From: Lanius collurio
Lineage: Eukaryota > Chordata > Aves > Passeriformes > Laniidae
Direction of reading: 5' to 3'
Length of the DNA stretch: 64,000 nucleotides
Assembly: GCA_020086605.1 (NCBI GenBank)
Contig: JACBWW010000045.1
Span: 2,645,175 to 2,709,174 of the forward strand
The notes beneath the pieces were generated by a model, which saw only the letters and a program-made list of their open reading frames with translations, did no database searches and was not told the DNA's origin. The position numbers were made by a program, and so were the translations under genes. This document shows, piece by piece, positions 14,495-27,379 of the stretch (within the stretch, counting starts at the first letter, position 1; each line of letters begins with the position of its first letter).

Positions 14495-14885
14495 TGCTGG
14501 AATGGTTTGGGTTGGATGAGACCTTAAAGATGATCCCACTCCCCCCCTGCCATGGGCAGGGACACCTCCCACTGCCCCAGGTTGCTCCAAGCCCATCCAG
14601 CCTGGCCTTGGACACTGCCAGGGATGGGGCAGCCACAGCTTCTCTGGGCACCCTGTGCCAGGGCCTCCCCATCCTCACAGGCAGGAATTCCTTCCCAATA
14701 TCCCACCTAAGCCTTCCCTTCTTCAGCTTAAAGCCATTCCCTCTTGTCCTGTCTGTCCATCCCTTGTCCCAAGTCCCCCTCCAGCTCTCTTGGAGCTCCT
14801 TTAGGTGCTGGAAGGGGCTCTGAGGTCTCCCTGGAGCTTCTCCTCTCCAGACTGGACACACCCAACACTTTCAGCCTGCCAAAGT
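14495..14885 (-). mobile_element. CR1 fragment, ~390 bp
   Basis: On the minus strand this spans the CR1 3' end and extends well upstream. It includes caggttgctccaagcccatc, ggggcagccacagcttctct and aaagccattccctcttgtcc. It is one of the two longest CR1 copies in the window. Confidence 0.93.
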
Positions 14886-17417
14886 TTGTTTTTAGGAGTT
14901 GGTTTTCCATGACTCCCAGAATTACCTGGTGCAAGCAGTGTTGAGGCACCTGCTGCCATCCCACATCCAGAGGGAAACCCTCCAGGCAAGAAAAAGAACT
15001 TTTAAGCAGCCCAGAGTGGGGGTGAAAACAGCTCTGCAAGCCCTTCAGCTCATCCTGGAACATCAGCTACTCCCTGGCACCAGTGTTTGATGTGGATTTA
15101 TTTCTCCAAGCAGCTCAAGTTGTTTGTCCCAACAAGATCTAAAATATCCCTACAGAAAGAAAGTTTCCCCCCAACAGCACTGCTGCACTCCCTGAGGGTG
15201 TGGAGCAAAGCCTCCTCTCAAGTGGCACCGAGAGAATCCCCAGAAGGATGGTCAGGGCACAAAAAATCACCCAGAGCTACCCTAAATCCAACTATTAACC
15301 CACTCCTCACACAAACTCCTCTTCTCCTGCCGTCCCCATGCGGGGTCAGACCTGAGGGTGAGGCTCAGGTGTGGAACAAATCCCAGCTGGGCCAGTTTTC
15401 CACCTCCCTTCCCACCACTTTCCCTCCTTGCCATGAGAAATTGCTCATGGATCTCAAATTGCTCCAAAGCTGCAGTTCAGAGTCCCCCCTTGGCACTGAG
15501 GTGGCAGAGCCACAATGCCACAAGAGGCAGTGTAGGAATTCTGGGAATGAGTGTGAGACCCTAAAAATCCAGGTGCTTTTTTTAGTGCCTTTCCTCATTA
15601 ACCCCTTTACCCAGAGTGTCCTTGCCCTCAAAGGAACCCAAGATCCCTTGGTCATTAGAACAGATTTTTCAAACCATTACAAAACAGTTTATGGACATAA
15701 AAAGGCTGAACTTTTGCTGTGTTCACAAGTCCACAGTAAATCAGGAACATCCCTAGCAGACACAGCCTGAAAATCATCCCATTTCCCATGGAAAGCTGAT
15801 GTGAAACCCTGACCTTCAAAGCTGAAGTGGCTAAAAGTACAAAATACCCCAAACCAAGACACCAAAAACACCTGTTAAAGTGTCAGCCAAGCAAAGTTAT
15901 TTCTGTTTTGAAGTTTGCAGAACAAAACTCTGTCTCCTCCCCACCCTCACACCATTTGGAAAGTTACTTAATTCTGAATTGAAAGCATTGATAATGACAT
16001 TGGATGTCCCAGATAAATTCTGGGAGATGAACTGTGTCATGGATTCTCCTGAGTTGGAAAGGACCCCATTATCAGCACCCCTTGAAATCTATTTTTAATT
16101 AAACCAGCAGCTGCAGAGAGGAAGGAGAAAGGGAGAAACGCAGCCCTTGCTGAGGGAAACCTTTCCTTAAACTCCCCAGGTTTGTATTTACTACTAAAAG
16201 AAATTCAGGTTGGATAGAAAAATGTCACACCAAAAGCGAGGAAAGTGCTTTGTATCAAAATTCCATCAGGTTCTTTGTTTCAATAAAACATCTTTCCCTC
16301 CTCTCAAATCTTCTGCTGCTTTCCCTACACTTTTTCACTCTTGTTTTCATTTCAGCCAGAAAATACTAAAAGTTCATTTAAAACCACCTCAAGTGGATTT
16401 TTTTTGTGATTATTTTGTTGCTTTTGGCATTTTTAGCAATGAGCATTTTCTTCTATTTCTTCTCCACCTCCATTTTATTCCCAGCTCCACATCCTTACAC
16501 TCCTGCATTAAAAACTCAAGACAGGATCCAGATTTTAACAGCACATTTGTAACGTTTTATATGGATAAATTCCTTCATTTCATTGCTTTCCAGTAGCTGA
16601 TACCTTCTAGCCTGGGGCAAATAAGGGCTTACAGAAATTTTACTATCTCAAGTGGAACTGAAGCTGATTGTTACAAATAGTCCCATAATGAGGTTAAAAG
16701 GGCCATAAATCTTCACAAAGCCAAGTTCCTTCCTGCTCTGAAGGCACATTTTCAGGCAGGGAAAGTCTATTTAGGCAGAGCTTGGAGCTGAAAAAGAAAC
16801 TTAAAATAGCACTTTCAGCCCAAGAAGCTGAAAATTCATTGTCAGAGAAATTATTTACCCTGGAAATACAAGTGTCTGAATTTGGGATGAACTCCAGGGA
16901 GCAAGAAATGGATGCCTGGGAAGAAGAGGGAGCTACATCACCCCATTATTGGGAGTTTCATGCTTGAAAAGGGAAAAAAAAATCAGGATAGGCCCTGGAT
17001 TGAAGGAGAAGGGGCCCTGCTTTAACTTTCATGCCAGATGTGCCAGGTCAGAGCCAAAAAGGATTTTGGCAGCTCATGGAAAGTGAAATTGAGGAGCTGA
17101 AATCATAAGATATTTTCCTTTTCCCTGGGAACACGTGGGAAGCACCAACACCTTGTACAAGGCCTGCATCCCCTTGAAATCCTAACATTTCCCCCTCTAA
17201 CCCAGCCTCAAAGCCTACAAATCCATTATTTGCTCCAACAGCTTCCTTTGGGAGGAAGCAGCTCCCCAGGCCCCCTCAGGAATTTGGGTACAGCCTGGGG
17301 CTGAGCAGGAGGCTGCCAGGGAGCACGAGGGGGCTGATCCCTGAAGCCCTGGGATCCATGGATAACCCTGGCACAGGGAACATCCCTCAGCTGGAACCCT
17401 CCTGGAGGGGCTGCTCA

Positions 17418-17441
17418 TCCCATCAACAGTCCCATCAACAG
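17418..17441. repeat. 2 x 12 bp exact tandem repeat
   Basis: The unit tcccatcaacag occurs twice in a row. Confidence 0.85.
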
Positions 17442-18801
17442 GCCAGGGTCCATCCAGGCATTCCAGGCAGGAATAAAAGGGAACAGAGCCAGCACTGGAG
17501 ATAAGGCTACAAGAATACCCCAAAACGTTCCCCAAGAGCCAGGGTCAAAACCCAGCCTGGAAACAAATTCAAATGTGCATCCAAGGGCTCATTCCAGAGG
17601 GAATTACCTGCACAGGGATGGGCTGTGCTGGAGGCAGGGTCAGAGCCAAGCATGCCCAAGGCAAGGAAGGGGATAAAGGATCCAGGCTGAGCTTAAATGG
17701 AACCGTGGGCAGGCGTGGGGAGCCCCAGGTGAGGCTGCTCAGGGCCATTAGGGGGTATTGAGGTGGCAAAAGTTTATGTGGAACAGCTGCTGAACATCCC
17801 TGTGGGGAGACTGGGGGCTGGGCAGCTCTGCAGCTTCCAGACTTTTCCACAGGAACACCCTGGGTCACTCCCACACAAACTTCCATCCTTCCAGCAGCCC
17901 CCTAAAAATCTTCCTTTTCCTGCAAACCAGCGTCCTGTCTGCACAGTTGAGTCCTCTTTCCTCTCCTTGCCACCACCCTGACTGCTGATTCCAGGCTGGG
18001 ATTGTGCTCCTGTGGATCCAGGACTGGTCCTTTCCCTCCAGCAGATCCCTGCTGGGATCCTCCAAGCCCAGGGCAGGATGTGTCTGGGGATGGGCCCAGG
18101 GGCTGAAGCCTGGGGCTGGAAGCACAGAAATAGGGAGAGCTCTCAGGATTCATCCCTGCTTCCCTCCCTAGGTGGAACAGGGAACAGATTGAGAACCTGC
18201 TGCCGCTCCAGAGGGAGGGATTTGGGACTGCTGTGGTCTTTAGGAAGGTTAAAAGACCCTAAAATCCGTGAGGATGTTTTGGGGGCTGTGATGTGGCCCC
18301 GGGTGCATCCACTGCTGGGACACAGGAAGGGGACTGAGCTCTGCACAGGGAGGGCTCTCAGCAGGACAGGCAGCTCCAGAGCAAAGCCAAGCCAGCAGTG
18401 ACATGAGGGGCTGGGGACAAAGGGACCAAGACCAGCATGAGGAATAAGGAGAATTAAGAAGGATCTTAGCCCTTGCTGTTTGTTCATCCTCTCTGTGAAA
18501 CAGAGCTCACCCCACTGCGTTACCCGCTGGGCTGAGCCCATGAAAGGCCACGAGGCACTCAAATAATTAATCAGGGTCGTTATCTATTACACCAACACTT
18601 CTGTCACAGCTCAGTGGCCTGCAGACCTGGGGAGCTCATGACAGTTTAGCCACAGCTGCATGAAACCAGAAGAGGGTGCGAGCCTGCACGCAAAGCTGCA
18701 GAAATATCCCCCCACCTCCTGCTCTGTGCGCTCCTGCTGGCCCTGCTCGCTGCTCAGCACTCCGAGGGAAAAGCTTCTGCAGCAGCTGCAGCACAGGGAC
18801 A

Positions 18802-18855
18802 CGTGGGATGGTGTCCCATGGGATTGTGTCCCGTGGGATTGTGTCCCGTGGGATT
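18802..18855. repeat. 15-bp tandem repeat, three full copies
   Basis: gtgtcccatgggatt is followed by two exact copies of gtgtcccgtgggatt, with a partial copy (cgtgggatg) in front. The unit is a multiple of three, so it stays open in several frames, but nothing suggests it is translated. Confidence 0.9.
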
Positions 18856-21800
18856 ATCCAACATGGTTTGGGTTCTGGTCAGGGCTGTCACACTCCAGTC
18901 AAACACATCAGGAGGAGCAGTGGGGAGGAAAGGCCAAATTTATGTAAAGGGACAGAATTCCCAACTTGCCACTCCAAAGGGAGTATTTCCAGAAGGAATG
19001 GGAAGCCCCAGGGAATTCAAGCAGGCTCCTGTGCCAGTCTTGGCAGCCTTTTGCCTGAATTTACTCTTTTGTTTACAAAAAAGCATTTTCTCCTCCAAGC
19101 TGTCTTTGGTGACCTCCATGGGGAAATCCTTTGGTGTCTTCCCTGGTCACCAGCTTTCCATGAGCTAGGACTCTCCCAGACACTCAGGCTGAAGCTGGAC
19201 GAAGGACTTGGGTTTCTCAGGAGTGGTTTTGGTAAGAGAAGAAACAACTTGACAGCAAATAATGGGCATTTCCTGCCTGCGGGTTCAGCCTGACTCCACC
19301 TGCGCCTTACCCTGTGTCTGTGGCTGCTCAGGGGCCGTGGTGACACCGGGTCCCTCCCTCCCCCTGCCAGCCCAGGACTGCTCAGGACACAATTATCCCT
19401 TTCCTACACCTTTCCCACGGCAGCATCTTCCAGCATTTCTGGGCTGTCTGAGCATCCCCGGCTGGTGAAGCTGCTCAGCCGCTGCTGCTCCCTCTGGAAT
19501 GTCCCTCCTGCCCGGGAGCTGCTCTCCCTGGGGAAGGCACAGCTCCCCTTCCTCAGGAGCATCTGTGAGGCCGCTGACAAAAGGCAGGAGATTGTTTTCC
19601 TGAAGCCTGATGGCTCTGGCTCTGCAGAAATCTAATTAATGCATGTTAATGAGGCTAATTCGAAATCCCTGATCCAGTGACTGCCCAGTGCTTTTTCCAG
19701 GCTTCAGTTCTCCTTCCAGCTAGAAAGGAAGAAAGAAAAAGGAATTAGCAGAGCTGATCTTTGCATCTTGACACCGTTACAGTTTCAGTGATGTCTCAAC
19801 CACAAACCAGCAGTCTTCTTTTTTTCCTCCCTCCACCTGGTACAAGAATTCTCAGAAATAAAATGATTGCATCGTGAATTTATGAGCTGCAGCTCTTCCA
19901 GACAAGGTGCTTGGTCATGAGGTGGCCACAAAGGTTTCTTATCCAGACACAAAAATGATGAGACATCCTGGGAAAAGGAGAGATGGGGCTGATACTGAGG
20001 TGCAAGAGGAACCTGAGAGTTACTGACGAATCTGGGAAACACCTGGGTTCTGCTTATGAAGAGAAAACAGGAAAAAACCCAACCCCAAAGCATTTTATGT
20101 AAAGTCAGCAAGCAAAAAAACCATACCAGACCCAAACAAAAAAACCCAAACCCCCAACAACTCAGCCTGCAATGAGAAAGTGAGAAGTGCAGCTCTAATT
20201 CACACATGATCATAATTTCCCAGTCAGAGCCCAGTGCAAACTGGGATTAGCTATGGCCTGATTTATGGGGGAGTCATAGGACTGTTGTGGGTTCTTCCAC
20301 TGATTTCAGGGGGAAGGGAAAGAAGGAACTTTGCTTTTAGTCTAAAATTAGACTCTTTAAAAAGCCAGTTCTGAACTGTTTGTCTCTCTCGCTTTTCACT
20401 GGGATGTGCTACATGTGGAGCCTCCCCTAATGCTCCATTTTCTCAACAGATTTTAAAGGTGGAGGAGATATCCCAATCCCAAAAGGCTCTTCTTGATCTC
20501 CCAAATGGATTCTCAAAGGTTTTCATTTGAAAGCAGCAAGACTTGAGAGTTCCAAGCCAATTCAAACTCTTTGGAAGCTGGTGGGATATTTGTTTTCTGC
20601 AGGGAGGGAGGGCTGCTGGGATCTGGTTCCTTAAGGAGGTATCTCAGTTAAACTGCAGATTGATGGTGGGATGTGTGCAGGAACTGTCCCTAGAAAAAGG
20701 GATTTTGCCAGTTAAAGTTTGGATTTAGCCCCAGTGAAGCTGTGGTACTGTGGGGAATGGAACTGGAAGCTGTGATTTCCCTCTCTGAGTACAACTGGAA
20801 TATGGGGGAAAAACAATTTAAACTGACTCAAAGGCAGCAAATATTCCTTCTCCCAGCTCCTGAATCTGGAGTACATGGTTGGAAACATCCATTCAGAGTA
20901 AATCCCTTAGCAACTGACACCCCCCCGTTCAGAAACATTATCCAAGGAATTGGTAGTTTGATACAATCCACATTATAGATAGCAAATTAAATTTCAAAGT
21001 GAGACAATAAAGGAGGAAAAAAATTGGAGAAACAGGCTGTAGCTTAACTGTTGTTTGATCACAGAATCTGAAGGATTCTGTCTGCAAGACTGGAATGCTG
21101 CAAACATAACTTAAATATGATTGGGTTGCATTTCCCTCCCAGATGTCAGAGAAAACTGAGGGGTGAAAGACAAATTTGAAAGAGAAGATAGAAACAAGGG
21201 GTGAACCTAAACACAGAGCCACAGGAAAAACTGTCAGAACACGAAGCAAAATCCAACAGGGCCAATGAATTTTGGCCACCAAGGAAATCTTGACTCCTCT
21301 ATCCAAAAGAACTCTTGTAAGAGTAAAGACTTACTCATCCTTTCCAACACACAGCTGATTTAACACCCTTGTGGAATGTGAGTGAAGGACAGCGCTCTCC
21401 ACGATGGGAAGCAGCTCCAGGAGCTGCTGGCTCCTGCTCTGCTCCTCCCACCAGCTCCAGGAGACAAATCCACCTTGTGGGGTGCCAGAGCTCCTTCCCA
21501 GCCCTCCTTTGCCTGTTGCTGAGAACTTGCTGGACTGAAGGTCTTCAGCTGTACCTCTGGAGGGCAAAAAGTTGGAGTTTGTGACTGGTGGGGTTCAGCT
21601 TCAGCAGTATCCAGGCACATCCAGGCACTTGGAGCAGGACTAAGAGCTGACAAAAGATGTTTATAAGGCAAAATCCCCCAAAGAGATGATGCTGAGCTAA
21701 TGTTTCTCAGGAAGAGCTGAGATAGAGCTGTTCCATCAACATCTGCACGCCTCATTGCACCTCTGCTGTTGGACAGGGAAGTCAAACCAGCTCCCAGGAT

Positions 21801-22184
21801 TTTGTCCTGCTCATTTGGAATCCTGGGAAGCAGGGATAGAGCAAAATCATCTCGTGGCTTTTCATTATTCCAATCAGCCAGTGGAATCTGGGCTGTGGAT
21901 GTTGTGATTTGTTGGTGCTGCCAGTGTTTCTGATCTTATTGAAATGATAAAATGTCTCATGAGGCTGTTTTGTCCCAGGAATCATTTTCCTTGCAGTCCT
22001 TCTCCAGCCAGGAACACCAGAGCAGACCTGAGACACAACTGCTGCTGTTGATCTCTTGCTGTCAGCTGTTGATGGTACTGAATTTATTTTTTGCTCTGAC
22101 CAGATTTATATCTTAGGCCCAGGCCTAAGCCTGTGTTCGTGTTTGTAACACACCCTACACGTGTCCTTCGTGCAGCTGACTGGT

Positions 22185-22328
22185 TCCAAATCCAGGCTGG
22201 ACAGAATTTGAGCAACCATGTCTAGGTGGACACCTGGAAGGTGTCCCTGCCCATGGCAGGGGCTTGGAAGGAGATGAGATTTAAGGTCCCCTCCAGCCCA
22301 AACAGTCCTGTGATTCCATGAATAAAAC
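22185..22328 (+). mobile_element. CR1 fragment, 3' end
   Basis: Contains caggctggacagaatttgag, ggaaggtgtccctgcccatg, gatttaaggtcccctcc and agcccaaacagtcctgtgat, ending at the CR1 terminal repeat. It lies tail to head with an inverted CR1 piece directly downstream. Confidence 0.85.
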
Positions 22329-22344
22329 CTGACAAGAATGAGGT

Positions 22345-22470
22345 CCAGCCTGGCCCCACTTCCAGGGATGGGGCAGCCACAGCTTCTCTGGGCACCCCGT
22401 GCCAGAGCCTCACCACCCTCACAGGGAAGGATTTCCTCCCAATATCCCATCTAAAAGTCTCCTAATTTTT
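22345..22470 (-). mobile_element. CR1 fragment, inverted, lacking its 3' tip
   Basis: In reverse orientation it shows ggatggggcagccacagctt, ctctgggcaccccgtgccag and cacagggaaggatttcctcc. The terminal 3' part is missing, which sets it apart from the other minus-strand copies. Confidence 0.85.
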
Positions 22471-24477
22471 AAATGCAATCAAGTTCTCTCTTTTCTGGAG
22501 TCTTTGCTGCTGTTTCCAGATGAAGTGAAAGGGGAAGCAGAGCGTCATGAAGAAAATGTGATGAAGAACATGACTGGGGTGGTTCATATTCATCGAGAGG
22601 GGGTTTTCCAGTCTCAGGAATTCCCCGTGGAGTTCATTGGGTTTGTGCTCCAGTTCTCTTGAGCATTGTCACCCTTCTCTTTGCAGCCTTCGTGGGGAGG
22701 CTGCACCAGTGTCACAGATGATATTTGGGATGTTGGCTTTCAGATCATGGAATCCCAGGATGGTTTGGGATGTGCCCGAGGTCACACCACGAATCTCACA
22801 CTTGTCCTGCCAGTACAGAGGGGTGAGTCACCTGTGGGTGAGAGGTGACAGAATTCCAGGAGAAGGTTCCAGGCTCAGTTGGTTCCCTGAGCCTGGTGTT
22901 CCAGCACTGGAAGATCCTTTTGCTGGAAGCTCTAAATTAACAAATACAGCCTTTACATTTAGTTGGATCTCACCACATTGTGCTGGTGATTCTCCTCTGG
23001 GAAAACCGAGCAATGCCTTTGGCATAAAGCTCCAGAAGGAACACAAACAATGCACTCAAATCCCTGTGCACGTAAAGAAAAGGAATTTCATGTGCCAGCC
23101 TGTGGCAGCTGCTCCAGAGTAACTCACCACTACAAAGACCCTCTTGGGAAGAGAACTTTAGCAAAGAAATTAAATTGGGCAAAGAAATTAAAACTAAGAG
23201 TTCATTTTTCTCCCCAGGTCTGTCTCCCTCAAAATTTTCATTTCTCCCCTCCAAAAAGGCTGCTGGAATCTGCCTGTCAAGGGATTCTGAGCTGCAAGGG
23301 ATGAAGAGGTTTCAGCAAAGAAAACCAATCATTATTTTTAGCATCAGCTGCATGGAAAATACTTCTCAGAGGCTCTGCTTGGTTAGAGGGGAAGATACAT
23401 TTTCTCCTTTTTAGTTTCTGCTAGAAAACAAGAATTTAGGAAGCAAAGAACTCTGTCAAAGAGCAATGGGTCCAACAGGCAAATCCTTGTGGCCCGCACT
23501 GGCAAACCCTGGATCCACCATTGGAAAAGCTCCTCGGACTCTCATCCAGCTCCAGGGATTCAAGGTGCTCAGCTGCTCTGAGTAAAACCCGGGCTGAGCT
23601 TCCAAAGGTTTGGGCACCCACACTTGAGGGCATTCCAAGATCTCCTTTCTCTTTCTGCTGTCAGGGAGGAATATTTTCGTTCCTGTAGTAACCTTGGTGT
23701 GAACGTTTCCAGCTCGTTACTCAACCCCAGTTCCAAGAGCCCACGGCTGTCGTGGGATGCAGGGATGGGCTGACACAGCTATCAGGCAGCTCTGGTAGGA
23801 AAAGCTGCTGTTTTGAATTAAAAATCGATTACTTTGGAACAGAATGAGCCTGTTTTGGACAGGAGGAACGTGTGTGTCTGTACTGGGGGCAGAGGAAATT
23901 GCTGACAACCTCAGTTAGCGACGTGGTGCAATTGTAGCTCCGTAACAGTCGGGAGAGTGGCACTAAAGAGCAATGATATTTCAGTGGCCAGCAAATGCAG
24001 GTAATTAGAAGTTATTTCTCACAGAACACAGTTCTGACTTTTTGTGTGTGCCTCCTGCTTCTTTTTGTTGCAAGAGAAAAAATGATTATCAACTTGAGGC
24101 CCAGAAACAGAAATAAAGGGGAAGAATTTTGAAATGTTTGTCATTCTCTGTTCCTCTTTCTGTTGTCTGATTTATTAGAATAAACAACACTGTTATGTAA
24201 TTTAACCTCCATCCATCCATTTCACTGTCCTTTAAATAATCCTTTAAATTCTCCACAGGAAGACATCACGAGCCAGGATACAACTATTTATTTTCTCCTT
24301 GTCAGAGTACAACTTTTGACCAAAGTTAGATAAACTTCTTGGTGTGATCTTTTGTTGAATATCTACTTTCCCACAGTCCAAAGGCTTGAGTTGACAGCAA
24401 AAGAAATTTGACATGAAATCTAAATCTTTCTGTTATTTATTGGCTGCTCCATCCAATGTTATTATTATTTATTGTAT
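22471..24477. other. gene-free sequence
   Basis: No gene recognised. A tandem duplication of gcaaagaaattaaa-type units (18 bp) is at 23161-23196. A weak CR1-like trace (atcatggaatcccaggatgg) is at 22744-22763. Confidence 0.5.
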
Positions 24478-24628
24478 GGCCCATCCTGGGAAGTGTCTGA
24501 GGCCAGGCTGGATGGGGCTGGAGCACCCTGGGATAGTGGAAGGTGTCCCTTTCTATGGCAGGGGGTGGAGCTGGATGGTCTTTGAGGTCACTTCCCATCC
24601 AAATATCCTGGGATTCTGTGATTTTAGA
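24478..24628 (+). mobile_element. CR1 fragment, 3' end
   Basis: Has gaggccaggctggatggggc, gatagtggaaggtgtccctt, tggcagggggtggagctgga and gggattctgtgatttt in CR1 order. Confidence 0.9.
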
Positions 24629-24775
24629 CAAATTTTAGTAATTATGTACTATTATGGATATTAACATATTAATAATAGTATACAATGTACTACAATTAAT
24701 ATTTTATATATACTAAATAGTACATTTTCACAAATTACATACCTATCTCAATAATAATTTAGCAACACAGCTGCT
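24629..24775. repeat. AT-rich low-complexity block
   Basis: About 140 bases made almost only of A and T, with recurring tactat, taatat and tatata words, directly after a CR1 3' end. It may have grown by slippage from the element's tail or be an unrelated AT-rich site. Confidence 0.7.
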
Positions 24776-25825
24776 TTTCCTCCAGCTCCCACTGAAGGGC
24801 TGTAATGTGTTTTATGGGAGGTTTATTTTCCTTATTTGATTTCTACCCTTGTAGATGTGGAAAACCTCTAAAAAAGCAGTTACAAAATTCCTATGGACTA
24901 AACCACAAAGAAGCCACAGAGCAGCAGCTTAATTTTGGATTTGGGGAAAGAACTTGGAAAGGAAACAGAGGCATGGAAAAGGCATGGAAACTTCTTTCTC
25001 TTTGGGATCACTGCACACCAAACCCAGCTCCTCAGCAGTGAACAGGCAGAGGTGGAGCTATTTTTTTGAGTTAAAACCATGGTATTGCTCAATTATCTGT
25101 CACACGATGATGGTACTGAAGTCTGAGTGGCCCTGAAGGAGCCAAGCTCTCCTTTAATCCAGGTAATTGGGGTAATGAATACTTCTGGGAAGCCATAACC
25201 CAGAGGAGGAAGAGCCTTTTGCTGCACAAATCGAAGTTTTACCCTCATAAGGAGGGCAAAGAACTCTGTAGGGAAATTCCATCGTACCCAGCACAACTAT
25301 CTGCAAAGTCTCCAGGCAGTTGTGGTTTATCAGTAGAAAAAGCCACTTCCTGAGCCCTTGTCTGCAGGATAACTGATAAACCACCCCAGCAAACAGGGCT
25401 CAGATCCTTGGGCTGCTCCAGTCCCTCTCCAGCTCTGAGGGCACTCAGTGCTGCTCAGGTCACCCGGAGCTTTGGGACTGTTTGTAATTCCCAGCTGAGC
25501 CTTCCAAAAGCCCAGCCAGCAAAAGTCTTTCAGATGGGAAAATGTGCTCCCCACTTTGCAACTGCACTTGTTTAAGGCAGAAGGAATTCAGCAGGATATT
25601 CTGCAGGTGCAATGAGTTGTGTTTTTAAATTTCCTGCATGGCCCTAAAACTCTCATGTAACAACCTGCCCCAAACCAGAGCAATTTATGGCCATGGGGAA
25701 GGGCAGGAATGGCAGCTGCATCTTTTCCCTCTCCTATTTTTCACAAAGATTCTGCCTTTTGCTCAGATCAGTCATGTCTGTCCTAGATGGAGGTTCATGC
25801 AGAGAAGAGCATCTGCACAAGAGCT

Positions 25826-26035
25826 GATTATGAGGGTGGGGAGGCCCTGGCACAGGGTGCTCAGAGAAGCTGTGGCTGCCCCTGGATCCCTGGCAGTGTC
25901 CAAGGCCAGGTTGGAACAGGGCTTGGAGCAGCCTGGGATAGTGGAAGGTGTCCCTGCCCATGGCAGGGGGTGGAACATGAGAAGCTTTAAACTGCTTTTC
26001 ATTCCAAAACATGCCATGATTCTGTGATTCTCTGA
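25826..26035 (+). mobile_element. CR1 fragment, ~210 bp
   Basis: Includes gaggccctggcacagggtgc, cagagaagctgtggctgccc, gcttggagcagcctgggata and ends in two copies of the 8-bp CR1 tail unit (attctgtg). Confidence 0.95.
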
Positions 26036-27000
26036 GTGTTTGTTTTCTGCAGATGCTGGTGGGGTCAGTCAGGGAAATGCTGTTCCCAAATCCTCAGCTT
26101 GTCAGGCTGCAGAGTGCTGTGATTTTATGTGAAAGACAATTTTTGTGATTGGATAAATTCCAGCAAATATGTTTCCATTGCTGAGGGAAAAAAAAAATCA
26201 GCTAAACAGGATGTGCTGATAAACACTGCAGCACCAGCCAGAACCTCACTATTGCTTTGCACAAGGCCCATATAAATAATTCTAAAATAAACGCCTGGCA
26301 AGCTCCCAACTTCTACCAACCTCCTTTGACAACTCGTGGAAACAAGACCATCTGGAAAGCACAGCACTGCATTTTAGGGAGTGCTCATATGGAATTTTCT
26401 GAATGAGAGCCATCACTTTTGTTTCTGAGGTTTCTGAGCTGTCAGACATCAACACTCACATTGTCCCACATCAGGTAGGAGCTGCTGTGATTTTTGACTT
26501 CACACTCTCAAAGTACAACAGAATTCGACTGGTGAGGACAGGGACAGTGGAGTGCTGAGAGCCAGACCCCAGAGAGGCAGAGCAGGGAAGATTCCTGGTG
26601 GCTTCCTGAAAATCCAAACAGTGAGATCCTCCACGGGGGTAAAGATGTAGCCCCAGCTGTGTATTTATCCCCTGGGATCAGGTGAGGTTGTATCTGTGCC
26701 CGTTCCTTGAAGCAGTGTCAGAAGTGCCACCCTTGGGCACTGCTGGCAGGGAGATCCAGCGAGTGTAAACCGAGCTGGGGACTTATTTAGTTCAGGAGAA
26801 ATGTCAGGCAAGGCTCACACTGTGCTAAAAAAAGCTGTTGGGAAGTCGAACCTCAGCCACGGGAGGATTGAGCTGGAGCAGAGCACCCAGCAGGTCCCCA
26901 GCCCCGGGGGCAGGAGGGGACAGCAGGGCTGAGCTGCCAGGAAGGAGCGGGCAGAAACCTCGGGAGCGTTTCCATGGTCTGCCCAGAGCTGTGCTTGGAG

Positions 27001-27044
27001 AGGAGGAAGAGTTGCAGAGGAGGAAGAGTTGCAGAGGAGGAAGG
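27001..27044. repeat. 17-bp tandem repeat, 2.6 copies
   Basis: aggaggaagagttgcag occurs twice exactly, followed by a partial third copy, inside the GC-rich patch. The unit carries a GAGGAAGA ETS-like core. Confidence 0.9.
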
Positions 27045-27378
27045 TGTGCCCTGCGCCCAGCTCCACTTGGGATCTTCCCGGTGGGTGCCGGCAGAGCCAC
27101 CGGAGAGAAAACACCTGGGACAAAGGCACATAGCCCCATTTTGGGGTCATTGTGGGGACACCTGAGCAGGACTGAGCTGGCAGGGCTGGGAGCAGAGAGG
27201 GGCAGCAGAGGGTCCCAGCAGAGGGGCAGGGCTGGAGCACCGGCAAAAGCAGCACCTTTTGTGGCACCTCGTGATGTCACCCAGGTCCCCTCGCTCGTGT
27301 AAACAGCGCTGCAGGGAACATTCCACTTCCTCCTGAGCACTCACCCGGCTGCGCTGAGCACGGCTGCGCCTGCCAAGG

Positions 27379-27379
27379 N
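27379..27379. other. ambiguous base in assembly
   Basis: The only n in the window, in a GC-rich segment. Confidence 1.

Larger units (their letters stand above)
14886..22180. other. gene-free sequence with short tandem repeats
   Basis: No gene recognised in 7.3 kb. A possible short CR1 remnant is near 16035-16060 (gagttggaaaggaccc). Tandem repeats are at 17418-17441 and 18811-18855. An A/C-rich stretch at 20085-20160 produces a spurious hydrophobic frame on the other strand. Confidence 0.5.

Noticed and set aside
15087..15770. 227-codon plus-strand frame
   Set aside because: No recognisable domain, no splice or promoter context, and biased composition.
16030..16085. Possible CR1 remnant (gagttggaaaggaccc)
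   Set aside because: Only about 16 bases match; too short to call.
19785..20213. Hydrophobic minus-strand frame resembling a membrane protein
   Set aside because: The hydrophobic part is the complement of an A/C-rich low-complexity run; no family match.
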